DNA from: Oribacterium sp. oral taxon 102
GTDB lineage: Bacteria; Bacillota; Clostridia; Lachnospirales; Lachnospiraceae
Direction: 5' to 3'
Assembly: GCF_013394775.1 (NCBI RefSeq)
Contig: NZ_JABXYT010000001.1
Location: 1,502,501-1,566,500, forward strand
DNA: 64,000 nt
Shown: in pieces, positions 35,221 to 43,917 of the stretch
Layout of the letters: each line of letters starts with the position of its first letter
How positions within the stretch are numbered: the first letter of the stretch is position 1
Program-made: the position numbers and the translations under genes
The notes under the pieces: generated by a model
The model's database searches: none
What the model saw: only the letters and a program-made list of their open reading frames with translations
Told to the model about the DNA's origin: nothing

Positions 35221-35483
35221 TGGCTCATCATAAGGGTATGGGCTCTACCAAAAACGGTAGAGATTCGGAGTCGAAGCGACTTGGCGCCAAGAGAGCGGAC
35301 GGACAGTTCGTCAAGGCGGGAAATATTCTGTACAAGCAGAACGGAACCAGAATTCATCCGGGACTGAACGTAGGCCTCGGCAATGATTTCACACTCTTTG
35401 CGAAGGTGGACGGCGTCGTTCATTTCGGTCGCCTCGGCAGAGACAGAAAGCAGGTTTCTGTGCTCCCGAGAGCAGCAGAGTAA
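35221..35483 (+). CDS. rpmA: 50S ribosomal protein L27, without cleavable N-terminal extension
   Basis: 87 residues beginning directly [20 protein letters not shown], the mature form of L27. Many Firmicutes, including most Clostridia, make L27 with a short N-terminal extension that the Prp protease removes; here there is none, and no prp gene is found between rplU and rpmA. A good site (atggagg) precedes the ATG. A terminator follows. Confidence 0.96.
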
Positions 35484-35494
35484 GAAAAAGCTAA

Positions 35495-35526
35495 GCCCCT
35501 CATGCCGAAGGCATGAGGGGCATTTG
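35495..35526 (+). terminator. Terminator of rplU-rpmA
   Basis: A perfect 12-base stem (35495-35506 with 35510-35521), GAA loop, followed by a weak T run (ATTTGTC). Confidence 0.8.
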
Positions 35527-35662
35527 TCACTATGTAACGATTCGGGCAGGCTCGTGAATTGCAGGCAGCCTGCCCGGACGGTCCTATCATCATGAACAGG
35601 CATGGCAGCAGATGGAAAGCCATCCGCGGGGACGTTTTCGGATATTGGAAAGGGAGAAAACA

Positions 35663-37042
35663 ATGTTTGCAGATGTAGCCAGAATATTTATCAAGAGCGG
35701 AAAGGGCGGAAACGGACACGTATCCTTCCGGAGAGAGCTCTATGTGCCGGCAGGCGGACCGGACGGCGGAGACGGCGGAAGGGGAGGAGACGTGATCTTC
35801 GAGGTGGATGAGGGGCTGAATACCCTCGAGAACTTCCGTCACAGGAACCGTTATGTCGCGACGCCCGGCGAGGAGGGCGGCGGCAGGAGAATGCACGGAA
35901 AAAATGGGCAGGATCTGATTATCCGCGTTCCGGCAGGCACTCTCATCAAGGACGATGAAACCGGGAAGATTATCGCGGATATGAGCGGCGGAAACCGGCG
36001 GCTGACCCTGCTTCACGGCGGTCGGGGCGGACTCGGCAATATGCACTTTGCAACACCGTCCATGCAGGCACCGAAGTTCGCGCAGCCGGGACAGGAATCC
36101 CGAGAGCTCTGGGTGCGTCTTGAGCTTCGCGTCATTGCCGATGTCGGACTGCTGGGCTTCCCGAATGTCGGCAAATCCACACTCCTCAGTATGTGCTCCA
36201 ATGCCCGTCCGGAGATCGCGAACTATCATTTCACGACGTTGACACCGCACCTCGGCGTGGTGAGCCTTTCCGGAGACCGGAGCTTCGTCATGGCGGATAT
36301 TCCGGGGCTCATTGAGGGTGCATCCGAGGGCATCGGGCTGGGCTACCAGTTCCTGCGCCATATCGAGCGCTGCAAGGTACTGATCCATGTCGTGGACGCA
36401 GCGGGCATTGAGGGCAGAGATCCGCTCACGGATATCGAAACCATAGACCGAGAGCTCGAAAAGTACGATCCGGAAATCCGGAAGCGGCCGCTCCTCATTG
36501 CTGCGAACAAAACGGATCTGCTGATCGATGAGCAGGGAACCGGCAGCGCAGTGACGCGGCTGAAGGAGAAGTATGAGCCGCAGGGAATACGGGTGATCCC
36601 GATTTCCGCCGCAACCAATACGGGGCTTCCGGAGCTGCTGGAGGAAGCTTGGAAAATGCTGCAGGAGGCAGGCAGCGACGCGACGGTCTATGAGAGTGAA
36701 TTCGACCTGAGTCTGGTCGGGAATGTTGAGATGCTGCCGATCGAATATGCGAACCCTGAGAAGGGGCTGTTTACCGTGGAGGGGCCGAAGATCGAGAAGA
36801 TGCTCGGCTACACCAATCTGGAGGCGGAACAGGGCTTCCGCTTCTTCCAAGAGTTCATGGTGAAGCAGGGTGTCATTAAGACGCTGAAGAAGATGGGAAT
36901 GCAGGAGGGTGATACGATCCGCATTTATGGGCACGAGTTCGAGTATCTCGATACCGAGGAATATGACGGCGGAAATGCCACGGACTATGTGGATACGGAG
37001 TTCTGGAAGAGAAGAGCGGAGAAAGAGGAGAAGAATGCATGA
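35663..37042 (+). CDS. obg: GTPase Obg
   Basis: Ribosome-assembly and stress GTPase, 459 residues. The glycine-rich Obg fold (AGGPDGGDGGRGGDVIF) is followed by the G domain with P-loop GFPNVGKST (165-173), FTTLTPHLG switch and DIPGLIEGASEG, then NKTDL, and a C-terminal OCT domain (FTVEGPKIEKMLGYTNLE). The start at 35663 has aaagggag upstream; a longer frame from 35612 adds unrelated residues. It overlaps the next gene by 4 bases. Confidence 0.95.
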   Translation: MFADVARIFIKSGKGGNGHVSFRRELYVPAGGPDGGDGGRGGDVIFEVDEGLNTLENFRHRNRYVATPGEEGGGRRMHGKNGQDLIIRVPAGTLIKDDETGKIIADMSGGNRRLTLLHGGRGGLGNMHFATPSMQAPKFAQPGQESRELWVRLELRVIADVGLLGFPNVGKSTLLSMCSNARPEIANYHFTTLTPHLGVVSLSGDRSFVMADIPGLIEGASEGIGLGYQFLRHIERCKVLIHVVDAAGIEGRDPLTDIETIDRELEKYDPEIRKRPLLIAANKTDLLIDEQGTGSAVTRLKEKYEPQGIRVIPISAATNTGLPELLEEAWKMLQEAGSDATVYESEFDLSLVGNVEMLPIEYANPEKGLFTVEGPKIEKMLGYTNLEAEQGFRFFQEFMVKQGVIKTLKKMGMQEGDTIRIYGHEFEYLDTEEYDGGNATDYVDTEFWKRRAEKEEKNA

Positions 37043-37344
37043 AAAGCTACATCAAGAGCAGTAAGCAGCGCGCCGTATTGAAGGGCGCGGCGATGAATCT
37101 GGAACCGATGCTCTCCATCGGGAAGAATTCCCTGACAACGGAATTCATCACGGCGGTCGCGGAGTATATCTCGAAGCATGAGCTCATGAAAATCAATGTG
37201 CTGAAGAACTGCGAGGAGGATCCGAAGGAAATCGCCTATACGCTGGCGGAGCGTTCTGTCTCCGAGCTCGTGCAGGTGATCGGCAGGAAGATCGTGCTGT
37301 ACAAGCCGGCGAAGGATCCGAAGGATCGAAAGTACGAGGTCTGA
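37039..37344 (+). CDS. CRM-domain RNA-binding protein (YhbY family)
   Basis: 101 residues, a single CRM domain that binds pre-50S ribosomal particles in studied members. Motifs: LKGAAMNLEPMLSIGKNSLT and the GxxG-type loop region with ELMKINVLKNC. It begins within the last codons of obg and precedes nadD, a usual order in Firmicutes. Confidence 0.9.
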   Translation: MKSYIKSSKQRAVLKGAAMNLEPMLSIGKNSLTTEFITAVAEYISKHELMKINVLKNCEEDPKEIAYTLAERSVSELVQVIGRKIVLYKPAKDPKDRKYEV

Positions 37345-37363
37345 TTGAGAGGGGGAGCTATCC

Positions 37364-37975
37364 ATGAGAGGGCGAAAGATCGGGCTTCTGGGCGGAACCT
37401 TCGATCCGATCCACAGGGCGCACCTCGCGCTGGCGGACTGTGCCTTCCGTACGCTCTCCCTCGATGAGCTCTGGCTCCTGCCCGCAGGGACGCCCTACAT
37501 GGACAAGCACAGCGGGATCACGAATGCAGAGACGCGGGCGGAGATGGCAGAGCTTGCGATTCGGGGACGAAGGGGCTACCGGGTAGAACGGATCGAGCTG
37601 GAGCGGCAGGGAAAGAGCTATACGGCAGATACGCTCCGTCTCCTGAGAGAACGCGTGCCGGAGGCGGACTTCTATTTCCTGATCGGCTCGGATCAGCTCT
37701 ATGCTTTTCCGCGCTGGCATAATCCGGAGACGCTCTCCACGCTATGCCGTTTTGCCGTGGCAGCGCGGGAGCTGCCGGGGCAAAGAAGAAACCTCGGGGA
37801 ACAGGCAGCATACCTTTTTCGGAAATACCGAATGGAGATCACGCTTCTCCCCTTTTCAGAGCAGGAGATCTCCAGCACGGAGATCCGGCGCATGATCCGG
37901 GAGGGGAGAGATGCATCGAAATGGCTTCCGCCGGAAGTCTATGCTTATATTCTGTCGCATCGGCTTTATCAATGA
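37364..37975 (+). CDS. nadD: Nicotinate-nucleotide adenylyltransferase
   Basis: NAD synthesis enzyme, 203 residues. The nucleotidyltransferase motif GGTFDPIHRAHL (about 9-20) and the ISSTEIRRMIREGR motif near the C-terminus are clear. The ATG at 37364 follows gagggggag. It overlaps or abuts the HD-domain gene downstream. Confidence 0.94.
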   Translation: MRGRKIGLLGGTFDPIHRAHLALADCAFRTLSLDELWLLPAGTPYMDKHSGITNAETRAEMAELAIRGRRGYRVERIELERQGKSYTADTLRLLRERVPEADFYFLIGSDQLYAFPRWHNPETLSTLCRFAVAARELPGQRRNLGEQAAYLFRKYRMEITLLPFSEQEISSTEIRRMIREGRDASKWLPPEVYAYILSHRLYQ

Positions 37976-37992
37976 ACGAAGCGGAGGAGAGA

Positions 37993-38646
37993 ATGGATTT
38001 CGAAAAACAAAGTACAGAAGGAAAAAAGCCGGAGCTCGCTCCCATCCTTTCCATGCGGAGGAAGCTTAAGGAACTGCTGAAGCCGGAGCGTTACGAGCAT
38101 TCCCTGAGCGTGAGTTTCTGCAGTATCGCTCTCGCAATGCGCTATGGCTTTGATATTGAAAAGGCAGAGATTGCAGGACTCTGCCACGACTGTGCGAAGC
38201 ACTTCGGGAAGGAGGAGCTGCTGCGGGAATGCCGGCGTGCCGGCATTTCTCTCAGTCCGGAGCTGAGGGAGAATCCGCAGGTTCTCCATTCGATTTACGG
38301 CCCCTGCTATGCGCGGGAGCTTTTCGGAATTACCGATGAGGAGATCCTCTCCGCGATCCGCAGTCATACCCTCGGGCGGCCGGAGATGGGGCTTCTGGAG
38401 AAGATCGTCTTTACGGCAGATTATATCGAGGCGCGCAGGTGGAGAGCGGCGAGACTGCCGGAGCTTCGCCGTCTCGCCTTCGTGGATCTGAACCGCGCGG
38501 TCTATGAGATTCTGCGGGACACGGTGGAGTATATACGGGAAAGCGGAGCGGAGCCATGCACGGATTCCCTTGCAAGCTATCACTATTACAGAGCGCTGCT
38601 GGAAGGGACGGCAGCGGAGGAAGGAGAAAAAGATGAGCGTTTCTAA
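37993..38646 (+). CDS. HD-domain hydrolase, YqeK family (probable Ap4A hydrolase)
   Basis: 217 residues. The metal-binding HD pattern is seen as RYEHSLSV, GLCHDCAKHF and the later AIRSHTLGRPEM and ADYIEARR. YqeK members cleave diadenosine tetraphosphate symmetrically, and the nadD-yqeK-rsfS order here is the standard one. The start at 37993 has GGAGGAGA just before it; an ATG at 37972 overlapping the nadD stop is the alternative. Confidence 0.88.
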   Translation: MDFEKQSTEGKKPELAPILSMRRKLKELLKPERYEHSLSVSFCSIALAMRYGFDIEKAEIAGLCHDCAKHFGKEELLRECRRAGISLSPELRENPQVLHSIYGPCYARELFGITDEEILSAIRSHTLGRPEMGLLEKIVFTADYIEARRWRAARLPELRRLAFVDLNRAVYEILRDTVEYIRESGAEPCTDSLASYHYYRALLEGTAAEEGEKDERF

Positions 38647-38986
38647 GGACATGGTGAGAACAGCAGCGGCGGTGCTTACGGAAAAGAAGGGGGAGGATCT
38701 CAGTGTCATCGATATATCAGAGATCTCCGTCCTCGCAGACTATTTCGTGATCGTTTCCGCGGACAATCTCCGGCAGGTAGCGGCGATTTCGGACGCGGTA
38801 GAGGATGCTATGGCGGCGAAGGGCTTCGCCATCCGCCGGAGGGAGGGAGGGGCCGGCTCCGGCTGGCTCCTCCTCGACTACAATGATATCATCATCCACA
38901 TTTTCGATAAGGAGCAGCGTTTCTTCTATGATCTGGAGCGAATCTGGTCCGACGGGAAGAAGATTCTGAATCTTGACACGCTTTAA
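38633..38986 (+). CDS. rsfS: Ribosomal silencing factor RsfS
   Basis: 117 residues; binds L14 and blocks subunit joining in slow growth. Family text: VLTEKKGEDLSVIDISEIS, LADYFVIVSADNLRQVAAI and GSGWLLLDYNDIIIHIF. It starts inside the end of the yqeK-like gene, 6 bases after AAGGAG. Confidence 0.93.
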   Translation: MSVSKDMVRTAAAVLTEKKGEDLSVIDISEISVLADYFVIVSADNLRQVAAISDAVEDAMAAKGFAIRRREGGAGSGWLLLDYNDIIIHIFDKEQRFFYDLERIWSDGKKILNLDTL

Positions 38987-39030
38987 GGAGGCAGGAACAG
39001 CCGTTTCGCTGCGCGCCTGTCTCTATTTAC

Positions 39031-39042
39031 GGACAAATGTTC
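39031..39042 (+). promoter_or_regulatory. LexA-box-like site upstream of the lexA -35 region
   Basis: GGACAAATGTTC differs by one base from the Gram-positive core GAAC-N4-GTTC. It lies 9 bases upstream of the lexA -35 element. A second, weaker match lies at the -10 region. Confidence 0.45.
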
Positions 39043-39050
39043 TTTTTTGC

Positions 39051-39079
39051 TTGCATCAATACGGCACCTGTGCTATACT
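39051..39079 (+). promoter_or_regulatory. Promoter of lexA
   Basis: TTGCAT (39051-39056), 17-base spacer, TATACT (39074-39079) with an extended TGC before the -10. Confidence 0.75.
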
Positions 39080-39091
39080 GAACACAAATTC
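39080..39091 (+). promoter_or_regulatory. Second LexA-box-like site, directly after the -10
   Basis: GAACACAAATTC keeps one full half (GAAC) and has one mismatch in the other (ATTC for GTTC). Its position over the transcription start fits autorepression, which is known for lexA, but the match is imperfect. Confidence 0.4.
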
Positions 39092-39121
39092 AAACAGGTG
39101 TGCGCATAAAGGAGATTGAGG

Positions 39122-39766
39122 ATGGGCAGACGTAAGAAGAATCCGGATGCGAATAATATGACTCCGAAGCAGGAGGCGGTATTCGAGTATATCAAGTCCT
39201 GCGTTCTGGAGCGGAATTATCCGCCCTCCGTCAGAGACATCTGCAAGGCGGTGGGACTTAAGTCGACCTCCAGCGTATTCGGCTACATCAATGATCTGGA
39301 AAAGATGGGGCTGATCCGCAAGGATCCCGCACACCCGAGAGCGCTCCAGATTATGACGAAGGAGTTTCAGGCACAGATGGAGCAGGAGGTTGCGCAGATC
39401 CCTGTGATCGGGACGGTCGCCGCCGGGCTGCCGCTTTTTGCGGAGGAGAATGTCTCCGATTATTTTCCGCTTCCGGCATATATGCTCCCGAACAAGAAGG
39501 TCTTCATGCTCAACGTGAAGGGAGACTCGATGATCAACTGCGGGATACTGAACGGAGACCGCGTCATCGTAGAGCAGCAGGAGACCTGTGAGAACGGGGA
39601 GATCGTGGTCGCACTGGTCGAGGACAGCGCGACGGTGAAGCGTTTCTATAAGGAAGCGGATCACATCCGTCTCCAGCCGGAGAATGACAGCATGGATCCG
39701 ATCCTCGTTCCGGACTGCCGTGTGCTCGGGAAGGTCATCGGGCTGATTCGTCTGGGGATGAGGTAA
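39122..39766 (+). CDS. lexA: SOS repressor LexA
   Basis: 214 residues. The N-terminal winged helix (PPSVRDICKAVGLKSTSSVFGYINDLEKMGLI) is followed by the self-cleavage domain: cleavage site Ala101-Gly102 (VAAGLP), catalytic Ser136 (GDSM) and Lys173 (ATVKRF). ATG 39122 is used, 7 bases after AAAGGAG; an in-frame TTG at 39116 is unlikely. The stop codon shares a base with the next ATG. Confidence 0.95.
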   Translation: MGRRKKNPDANNMTPKQEAVFEYIKSCVLERNYPPSVRDICKAVGLKSTSSVFGYINDLEKMGLIRKDPAHPRALQIMTKEFQAQMEQEVAQIPVIGTVAAGLPLFAEENVSDYFPLPAYMLPNKKVFMLNVKGDSMINCGILNGDRVIVEQQETCENGEIVVALVEDSATVKRFYKEADHIRLQPENDSMDPILVPDCRVLGKVIGLIRLGMR

Positions 39767-40170
39767 TGCTGCGGGAATGGACGGAGCTGGGAGTCGGACG
39801 GCATTTTACAGAGGAGGCGGTGCTCTGCACTGCCTCCTCCTCGGATTATGAAAACCTGAAGGTGGAATTTCAGAAGCTGAATGCGCTGACGGAGAGGCAT
39901 GGCACACGCTATGCGCTGGCGGAGAGGCAGAAAGACGGGAGCTGCATTCTCCGGATTACGGTGCTTGCCGACCTTCTGAAGCGAAATGCCGGTCCGCGCA
40001 GGAAGAGAGGGTGCCTCCGAAGCATCGGCGAGCTCTGCCGCTATCAGGAGCTGCATTCGACGAAGGAGTGCGCAGAGTATGCGGGTGTCGCGCTCCGGAG
40101 CTACCAGCGGAGAGTGAAGAAATACCGGGAGGAGGGGAAGTGGAGCCCGGAAAATCCGGGGTACTTTTAG
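39766..40170 (+). CDS. Unknown protein translationally coupled to lexA
   Basis: 134 residues, no signal peptide or membrane segment, strongly basic in the C-terminal half. I do not recognise the family. The C-terminal part (STKECAEYAGVALRSYQRRVKKYREEGKW) looks like a helix-turn-helix followed by a basic helix, so nucleic-acid binding is possible. The start codon overlaps the lexA stop (TAATG), so it is very likely made with LexA and induced with it on DNA damage. Confidence 0.7.
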   Translation: MLREWTELGVGRHFTEEAVLCTASSSDYENLKVEFQKLNALTERHGTRYALAERQKDGSCILRITVLADLLKRNAGPRRKRGCLRSIGELCRYQELHSTKECAEYAGVALRSYQRRVKKYREEGKWSPENPGYF

Positions 40171-40208
40171 TGTATAAGCTCCTGTGCAGCGCCGCGTAAG
40201 CTTATACA
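40171..40208. terminator. Inverted repeat between convergent genes, possible bidirectional terminator
   Basis: TGTATAAGCT (40171-40180) is exactly repeated in inverse at 40199-40208, with an 18-base loop. It lies between the + strand lexA-linked gene and the - strand lysR and overlaps the lysR stop codon. It lacks clear T runs. Confidence 0.45.
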
Positions 40209-41149
40209 GCTTCCACGCTCTCCATACAGTTTTTCAGGAGCTCGATGAAGTAGCGGCTCGCCAGCGTCATATAGCTGTCCTTCATGGTCGTGATGCAGAG
40301 GTTCCAGTTCGCGTGATACTGCCTCGGGATAGAGAAGTAGAGCGGCGTCGGTATGACGGCGCTGATCTCCAGATAGTACTTCGGGAGTATCGTGACGCCG
40401 AGGCCGGCAGCGACGCAACGGTGCGCAGTATTCAGGTTGCTGAAGCTCACGATGATATCCGGCTCGAGGATGCCTGCGCTTTGGAGCAGACTGTCACAGA
40501 TTTCACGGCTTCGCTGTCCCTTCGACACCATTACGAATTTCTGTCCTCGCAGATGCTTCGGATCCAGCTCCCGGAGGGGAGCCCCGGAGGCGGAAGACGG
40601 GACAGCGAACGCTGAAAGCCCGGAATCTGCGGGCGCGACGATCAGGAAGGGATCCAGCCCGAAGAAGTCATAATTCAGCGAGGAATTTGTTTTTTCCGGT
40701 GCCGGTGCATGCATCAGAGCGAAATCAAGTGTGCCGGAAAGCAGTCTTCCCTCCAGCTGGGCGGAGGTGCCCTCACTGATATTTAAATGAATGTTCGGGT
40801 AGCGCCTCTGGTATTCCGGCAGGATCTTCGGAAGCAGCCATGAACCCAGATAGCGAGTCACACCAAGCCGCAGCTGCCCGGTTTTCAGCTTGTTGATGTC
40901 GCTGATCTCCATATTGAAGGTTTCACACATTTTCAGGATTTCCGTCGCCATGAGATAATAGCGCTCTCCTGCGTAGGTGAGGACCAGACCCCGCGAGGTA
41001 CGGGTGAACAGCGGCATTTCATAGGCGCTTTCGATCCGCTTAATGCACTGCGTCAGAGAGGGCTGGGCGATAAAAAGCTTCTTCGCTGCGGCGGAGATGC
41101 TTTTTTCGTCGGCAACCGTCTTGAAATAGAGAAGCTCCTTTTCCGTCAT
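40202..41149 (-). CDS. LysR-family transcription regulator
   Basis: 315 residues. The N-terminal helix-turn-helix is standard (ELLYFKTVADEKSISAAAKKLFIAQPSLTQCIKRIE), followed by a substrate-binding domain (GQLRLGVTRYLGSWLLPKILPEYQRRYP, and GLGVTILPKYYLE near the end). It is transcribed away from the aconitase-family gene with a 359-base shared control region that holds two operator-like palindromes, so it is very likely the regulator of that gene, perhaps sensing its substrate or product. Confidence 0.92.
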   Translation of the reverse strand: MTEKELLYFKTVADEKSISAAAKKLFIAQPSLTQCIKRIESAYEMPLFTRTSRGLVLTYAGERYYLMATEILKMCETFNMEISDINKLKTGQLRLGVTRYLGSWLLPKILPEYQRRYPNIHLNISEGTSAQLEGRLLSGTLDFALMHAPAPEKTNSSLNYDFFGLDPFLIVAPADSGLSAFAVPSSASGAPLRELDPKHLRGQKFVMVSKGQRSREICDSLLQSAGILEPDIIVSFSNLNTAHRCVAAGLGVTILPKYYLEISAVIPTPLYFSIPRQYHANWNLCITTMKDSYMTLASRYFIELLKNCMESVEAV

Positions 41150-41288
41150 CCGGGTTCCTTTCTTTCTGTGCCATATAGTGCTGATCGTTCAGGCAAGCCA
41201 TCCGTAATTCACTGCAAGAGAAATGATTTCCATGAATTTGAAATTTTCCATTGTCGTATCAATCGGAAGGATCTGCTTTCCCGAAGCG

Positions 41289-41312
41289 TTATATAGCGGA
41301 AATGCTATATAA
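41289..41312. promoter_or_regulatory. LysR-type operator candidate 1
   Basis: A perfect inverted repeat of 9 bases: TTATATAGC, six bases, GCTATATAA. It contains the ATA...TAT (T-N11-A type) symmetry preferred by LysR regulators and lies 140 bases from the lysR start. Confidence 0.6.
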
Positions 41313-41392
41313 AATCTTATTTCACTATTTTTTATACCATAGCGAATCCTGTTCGGCAAGAGACTTAAGGCACTTTTAGCAGGAAAAATTGT

Positions 41393-41408
41393 ATAGGATA
41401 AAGCCTAT
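41393..41408. promoter_or_regulatory. LysR-type operator candidate 2
   Basis: ATAGG, six bases, CCTAT: the same half-site spacing as candidate 1 (ATAGS-N6-SCTAT), with centres 100 bases apart. It lies about 45 bases upstream of the hydratase -10 element. Confidence 0.5.
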
Positions 41409-41451
41409 TATTCTGATTTATATATAAGTATTTTCCTGCTTTATAAAAGCC

Positions 41452-41460
41452 TGCTATGAT
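41452..41460 (+). promoter_or_regulatory. Extended -10 promoter of the hydratase gene
   Basis: TGC directly before TATGAT (41455-41460). No good -35 hexamer is found 17 bases upstream, which suits an activator-dependent promoter. The rest of 41150-41508 is AT-rich and holds the two palindromes listed. Confidence 0.5.
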
Positions 41461-41508
41461 ATACACAGTTGAAGATGTGAGATTTCATCGCTTTCAGGAG
41501 GAAAAATT

Positions 41509-43791
41509 ATGGTAAGGCTCTATGACGACGGCGTCTATCTGGTGAATGGGACGGAGCTGGTTCCGGCGGCGGAAACAGGGAGGCTCGTGTCACTCTGTGG
41601 CAGGGAAGTGAGCAGGGAAGAGGCGAAGAAGGGGACGATGGCATATGGAATTCTTTCCGCACATAACAGCTCTTCGGATATGAAGAAGCTCAGGCTCCGC
41701 TTCGATGCGATGGCATCCCATGATATCACCTATGTCGGCATCATTCAGACAGCGAGAGCCTCCGGGATGGAGCGATTCCCGCTGCCCTATGTTCTGACCT
41801 GCTGCCACAATTCACTCTGTGCGGTCGGCGGGACGATCAATGACGACGACCATCTCTTCGGGCTTTCCGCGGCGAAGAAGTACGGCGGAATCTACGTGCC
41901 GCCGCATATTGCCGTCATTCACCAGTATATGCGGGAGTGCTTCGCGGGTGTCGGGAAGATGATCCTCGGCTCGGACTCCCATACCCGTTACGGCGCGCTG
42001 GGGACCATGGCGATCGGAGAGGGCGGCGGAGAGCTGGTGAAGCAGCTCCTGCGGCAGACCTATGATGTAAGCTGCCCGGGTGTGATCGCGGTTTACCTGA
42101 CAGGAAGGCCCGCGCCCTTTGTGGGACCGCAGGATATCGCGCTTGCCATCATTCGCGCGGTATTTAAGAATGGCTATGTGAAGAATAAGGTGATGGAATT
42201 CGTGGGACCGGGCATCTCCTCCATGACGACAGATTACCGGAACGGCGTGGATGTCATGACGACAGAGACCACCTGCCTGAGCTCAATCTGGCGGACAGAC
42301 GAGGATACGAGGCGCTTCCTCGAGACCCACGGAAGAGGAGAAGAATACAGATCGCTGAATCCGGAGGCAGTGGCGTACTATGACGGCTGTGTCTATGTGG
42401 ATCTCTCCAGCGTGAAGCCGATGATCGCGCTTCCGTTCCATCCGTCCAATGCCTATGAGATCGGTGAGCTTTACGCGAACCTTACGGACATTCTCCGTGA
42501 GACGGAGAGGGCGGCGGAGGAGATCGCCGGCGGCAGAGCGCAGCTTACACTGCTCGACAAGGTCACGGCGGACGGCAGGCTGCAGGTGCAGCAGGGCATC
42601 ATCGCAGGATGTGCGGGCGGCAGCTACACCAATGTGGTAGAGGCGGCGCACGCGCTGAAGGGCAGGAGCATCGGACAGGACGAGTTCTATCTCTCCGTCT
42701 ATCCCTCCTCGCAGCCGGTTTACACCGATCTCGACCGGAAGGGACTGCTGGCAGACCTCATGGACAGCGGCGCGATTATCCGTTCCGCCTTCTGCGGACC
42801 CTGCTTCGGTGCAGGAGACACTCCTGCGAACAATACACTCTCGATCCGTCACACGACCAGAAACTTCCCGAATCGCGAGGGCTCGAAGCCGGGGCAGGGA
42901 CAGATGTCCGGCGTGGCGCTGATGGATGCGCGTTCCATCGCAGCGACCGCGGCAAACGGCGGCAGAATCACCTCGGCGGAGGAGCTCGATTGCTGGGGAG
43001 ATATCCCTGCATACCATTATGACGACCGGGCATATCGCTCCAGAGTATATCAGGGCTATCAGAGGGCAGAGGAGGAGAGGGATCTCCGCTTTGGTCCGAA
43101 CATCAGGGACTGGCCGGAGATGGAGGCACTCGGAGAGAATGTGCTCCTGAAGATCAGCTCCAAGTTGCTGGATGAGGTCACGACGACAGACGAGCTGATT
43201 CCGTCCGGAGAGACCAGCTCCTATCGCTCAAATCCCCTCGGCCTCGCGGAATTCACGCTTTCCCGGAGAGATCCGGATTATGTGAAGCGCGCAAAGGAGA
43301 TCGCGGCGCTCGAGAAGAGCCGTCTCGCGGGGAAGCCCGATGCAGAGCTTCTGGCTGTACTGGATATCGTGCGGACGATTCCGGGGCAGGAGAAGGTCGG
43401 GATGGAAGACATCGAGGTCGGCTCCAGCATCTACTCCAACAAGCCCGGCGACGGCTCCGCCAGAGAGCAGGCTGCATCCTGTCAGAGAGTGCTCGGTGCA
43501 TTGGCAAATATCGTCAAGGAATATGCGACGAAACGGTATCGCAGCAACTGCATGAACTGGGGGATGCTCCCATTCCATCTGAAGGACGATCCGTCCGTGC
43601 TTTCGGTCGGAGCTTATGTCTATGTTCCGGGGATTCGGGCATTTCTGGACGGCGATCTCTCCGATATTCCGGCATTTGTCATCCGGGACGGGAAAGCGAA
43701 GGAGATTCACCTCTACATTCTGGATATGACAGAGAATGAGAGGAAAATCGTGAAGGCGGGATGCCTGATTAACTTCAATCGCAAGAAATGA
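41509..43791 (+). CDS. Aconitase-family hydratase (YbhJ-like)
   Basis: 760 residues. Aconitase-superfamily signatures: [30 protein letters not shown] (Cys368) and [12 protein letters not shown] (Cys429 and Cys432), three cysteines placed to hold a 4Fe-4S cluster, plus [17 protein letters not shown], the block carrying substrate arginine and serine residues in aconitase. The domain order and text resemble the YbhJ-type putative hydratases rather than citrate-cycle aconitase, so the substrate is unknown. It has its own divergent LysR regulator. The ATG follows caggagg. Confidence 0.85.
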   Translation: MVRLYDDGVYLVNGTELVPAAETGRLVSLCGREVSREEAKKGTMAYGILSAHNSSSDMKKLRLRFDAMASHDITYVGIIQTARASGMERFPLPYVLTCCHNSLCAVGGTINDDDHLFGLSAAKKYGGIYVPPHIAVIHQYMRECFAGVGKMILGSDSHTRYGALGTMAIGEGGGELVKQLLRQTYDVSCPGVIAVYLTGRPAPFVGPQDIALAIIRAVFKNGYVKNKVMEFVGPGISSMTTDYRNGVDVMTTETTCLSSIWRTDEDTRRFLETHGRGEEYRSLNPEAVAYYDGCVYVDLSSVKPMIALPFHPSNAYEIGELYANLTDILRETERAAEEIAGGRAQLTLLDKVTADGRLQVQQGIIAGCAGGSYTNVVEAAHALKGRSIGQDEFYLSVYPSSQPVYTDLDRKGLLADLMDSGAIIRSAFCGPCFGAGDTPANNTLSIRHTTRNFPNREGSKPGQGQMSGVALMDARSIAATAANGGRITSAEELDCWGDIPAYHYDDRAYRSRVYQGYQRAEEERDLRFGPNIRDWPEMEALGENVLLKISSKLLDEVTTTDELIPSGETSSYRSNPLGLAEFTLSRRDPDYVKRAKEIAALEKSRLAGKPDAELLAVLDIVRTIPGQEKVGMEDIEVGSSIYSNKPGDGSAREQAASCQRVLGALANIVKEYATKRYRSNCMNWGMLPFHLKDDPSVLSVGAYVYVPGIRAFLDGDLSDIPAFVIRDGKAKEIHLYILDMTENERKIVKAGCLINFNRKK

Positions 43792-43803
43792 GAATAATTC
43801 TCA
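43789..43803. promoter_or_regulatory. Fur/PerR-family box upstream of the rubredoxin gene
   Basis: TGAGAATAATTCTCA is a perfect 7-1-7 palindrome, close to the Fur (TGATAATNATTATCA) and PerR (TTATAATNATTATAA) consensus. It overlaps the stop codon of the hydratase gene and ends 10 bases before the -35 of the rubredoxin promoter. Confidence 0.55.
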
Positions 43804-43813
43804 AAAAATAATA

Positions 43814-43842
43814 TGGACATAAAGATAAAAGCATGATATTAT
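43814..43842 (+). promoter_or_regulatory. Promoter of the rubredoxin-flavodiiron genes
   Basis: TGGACA (43814-43819), 17-base spacer, TATTAT (43837-43842). Confidence 0.7.
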
Positions 43843-43917
43843 GATCGCAGAGTCTGGACAGATCGGAGAGGCAGGGAAGAAAGAGGCTCCGCTCTGTATA
43901 AGAAAGGAGAATAAATC

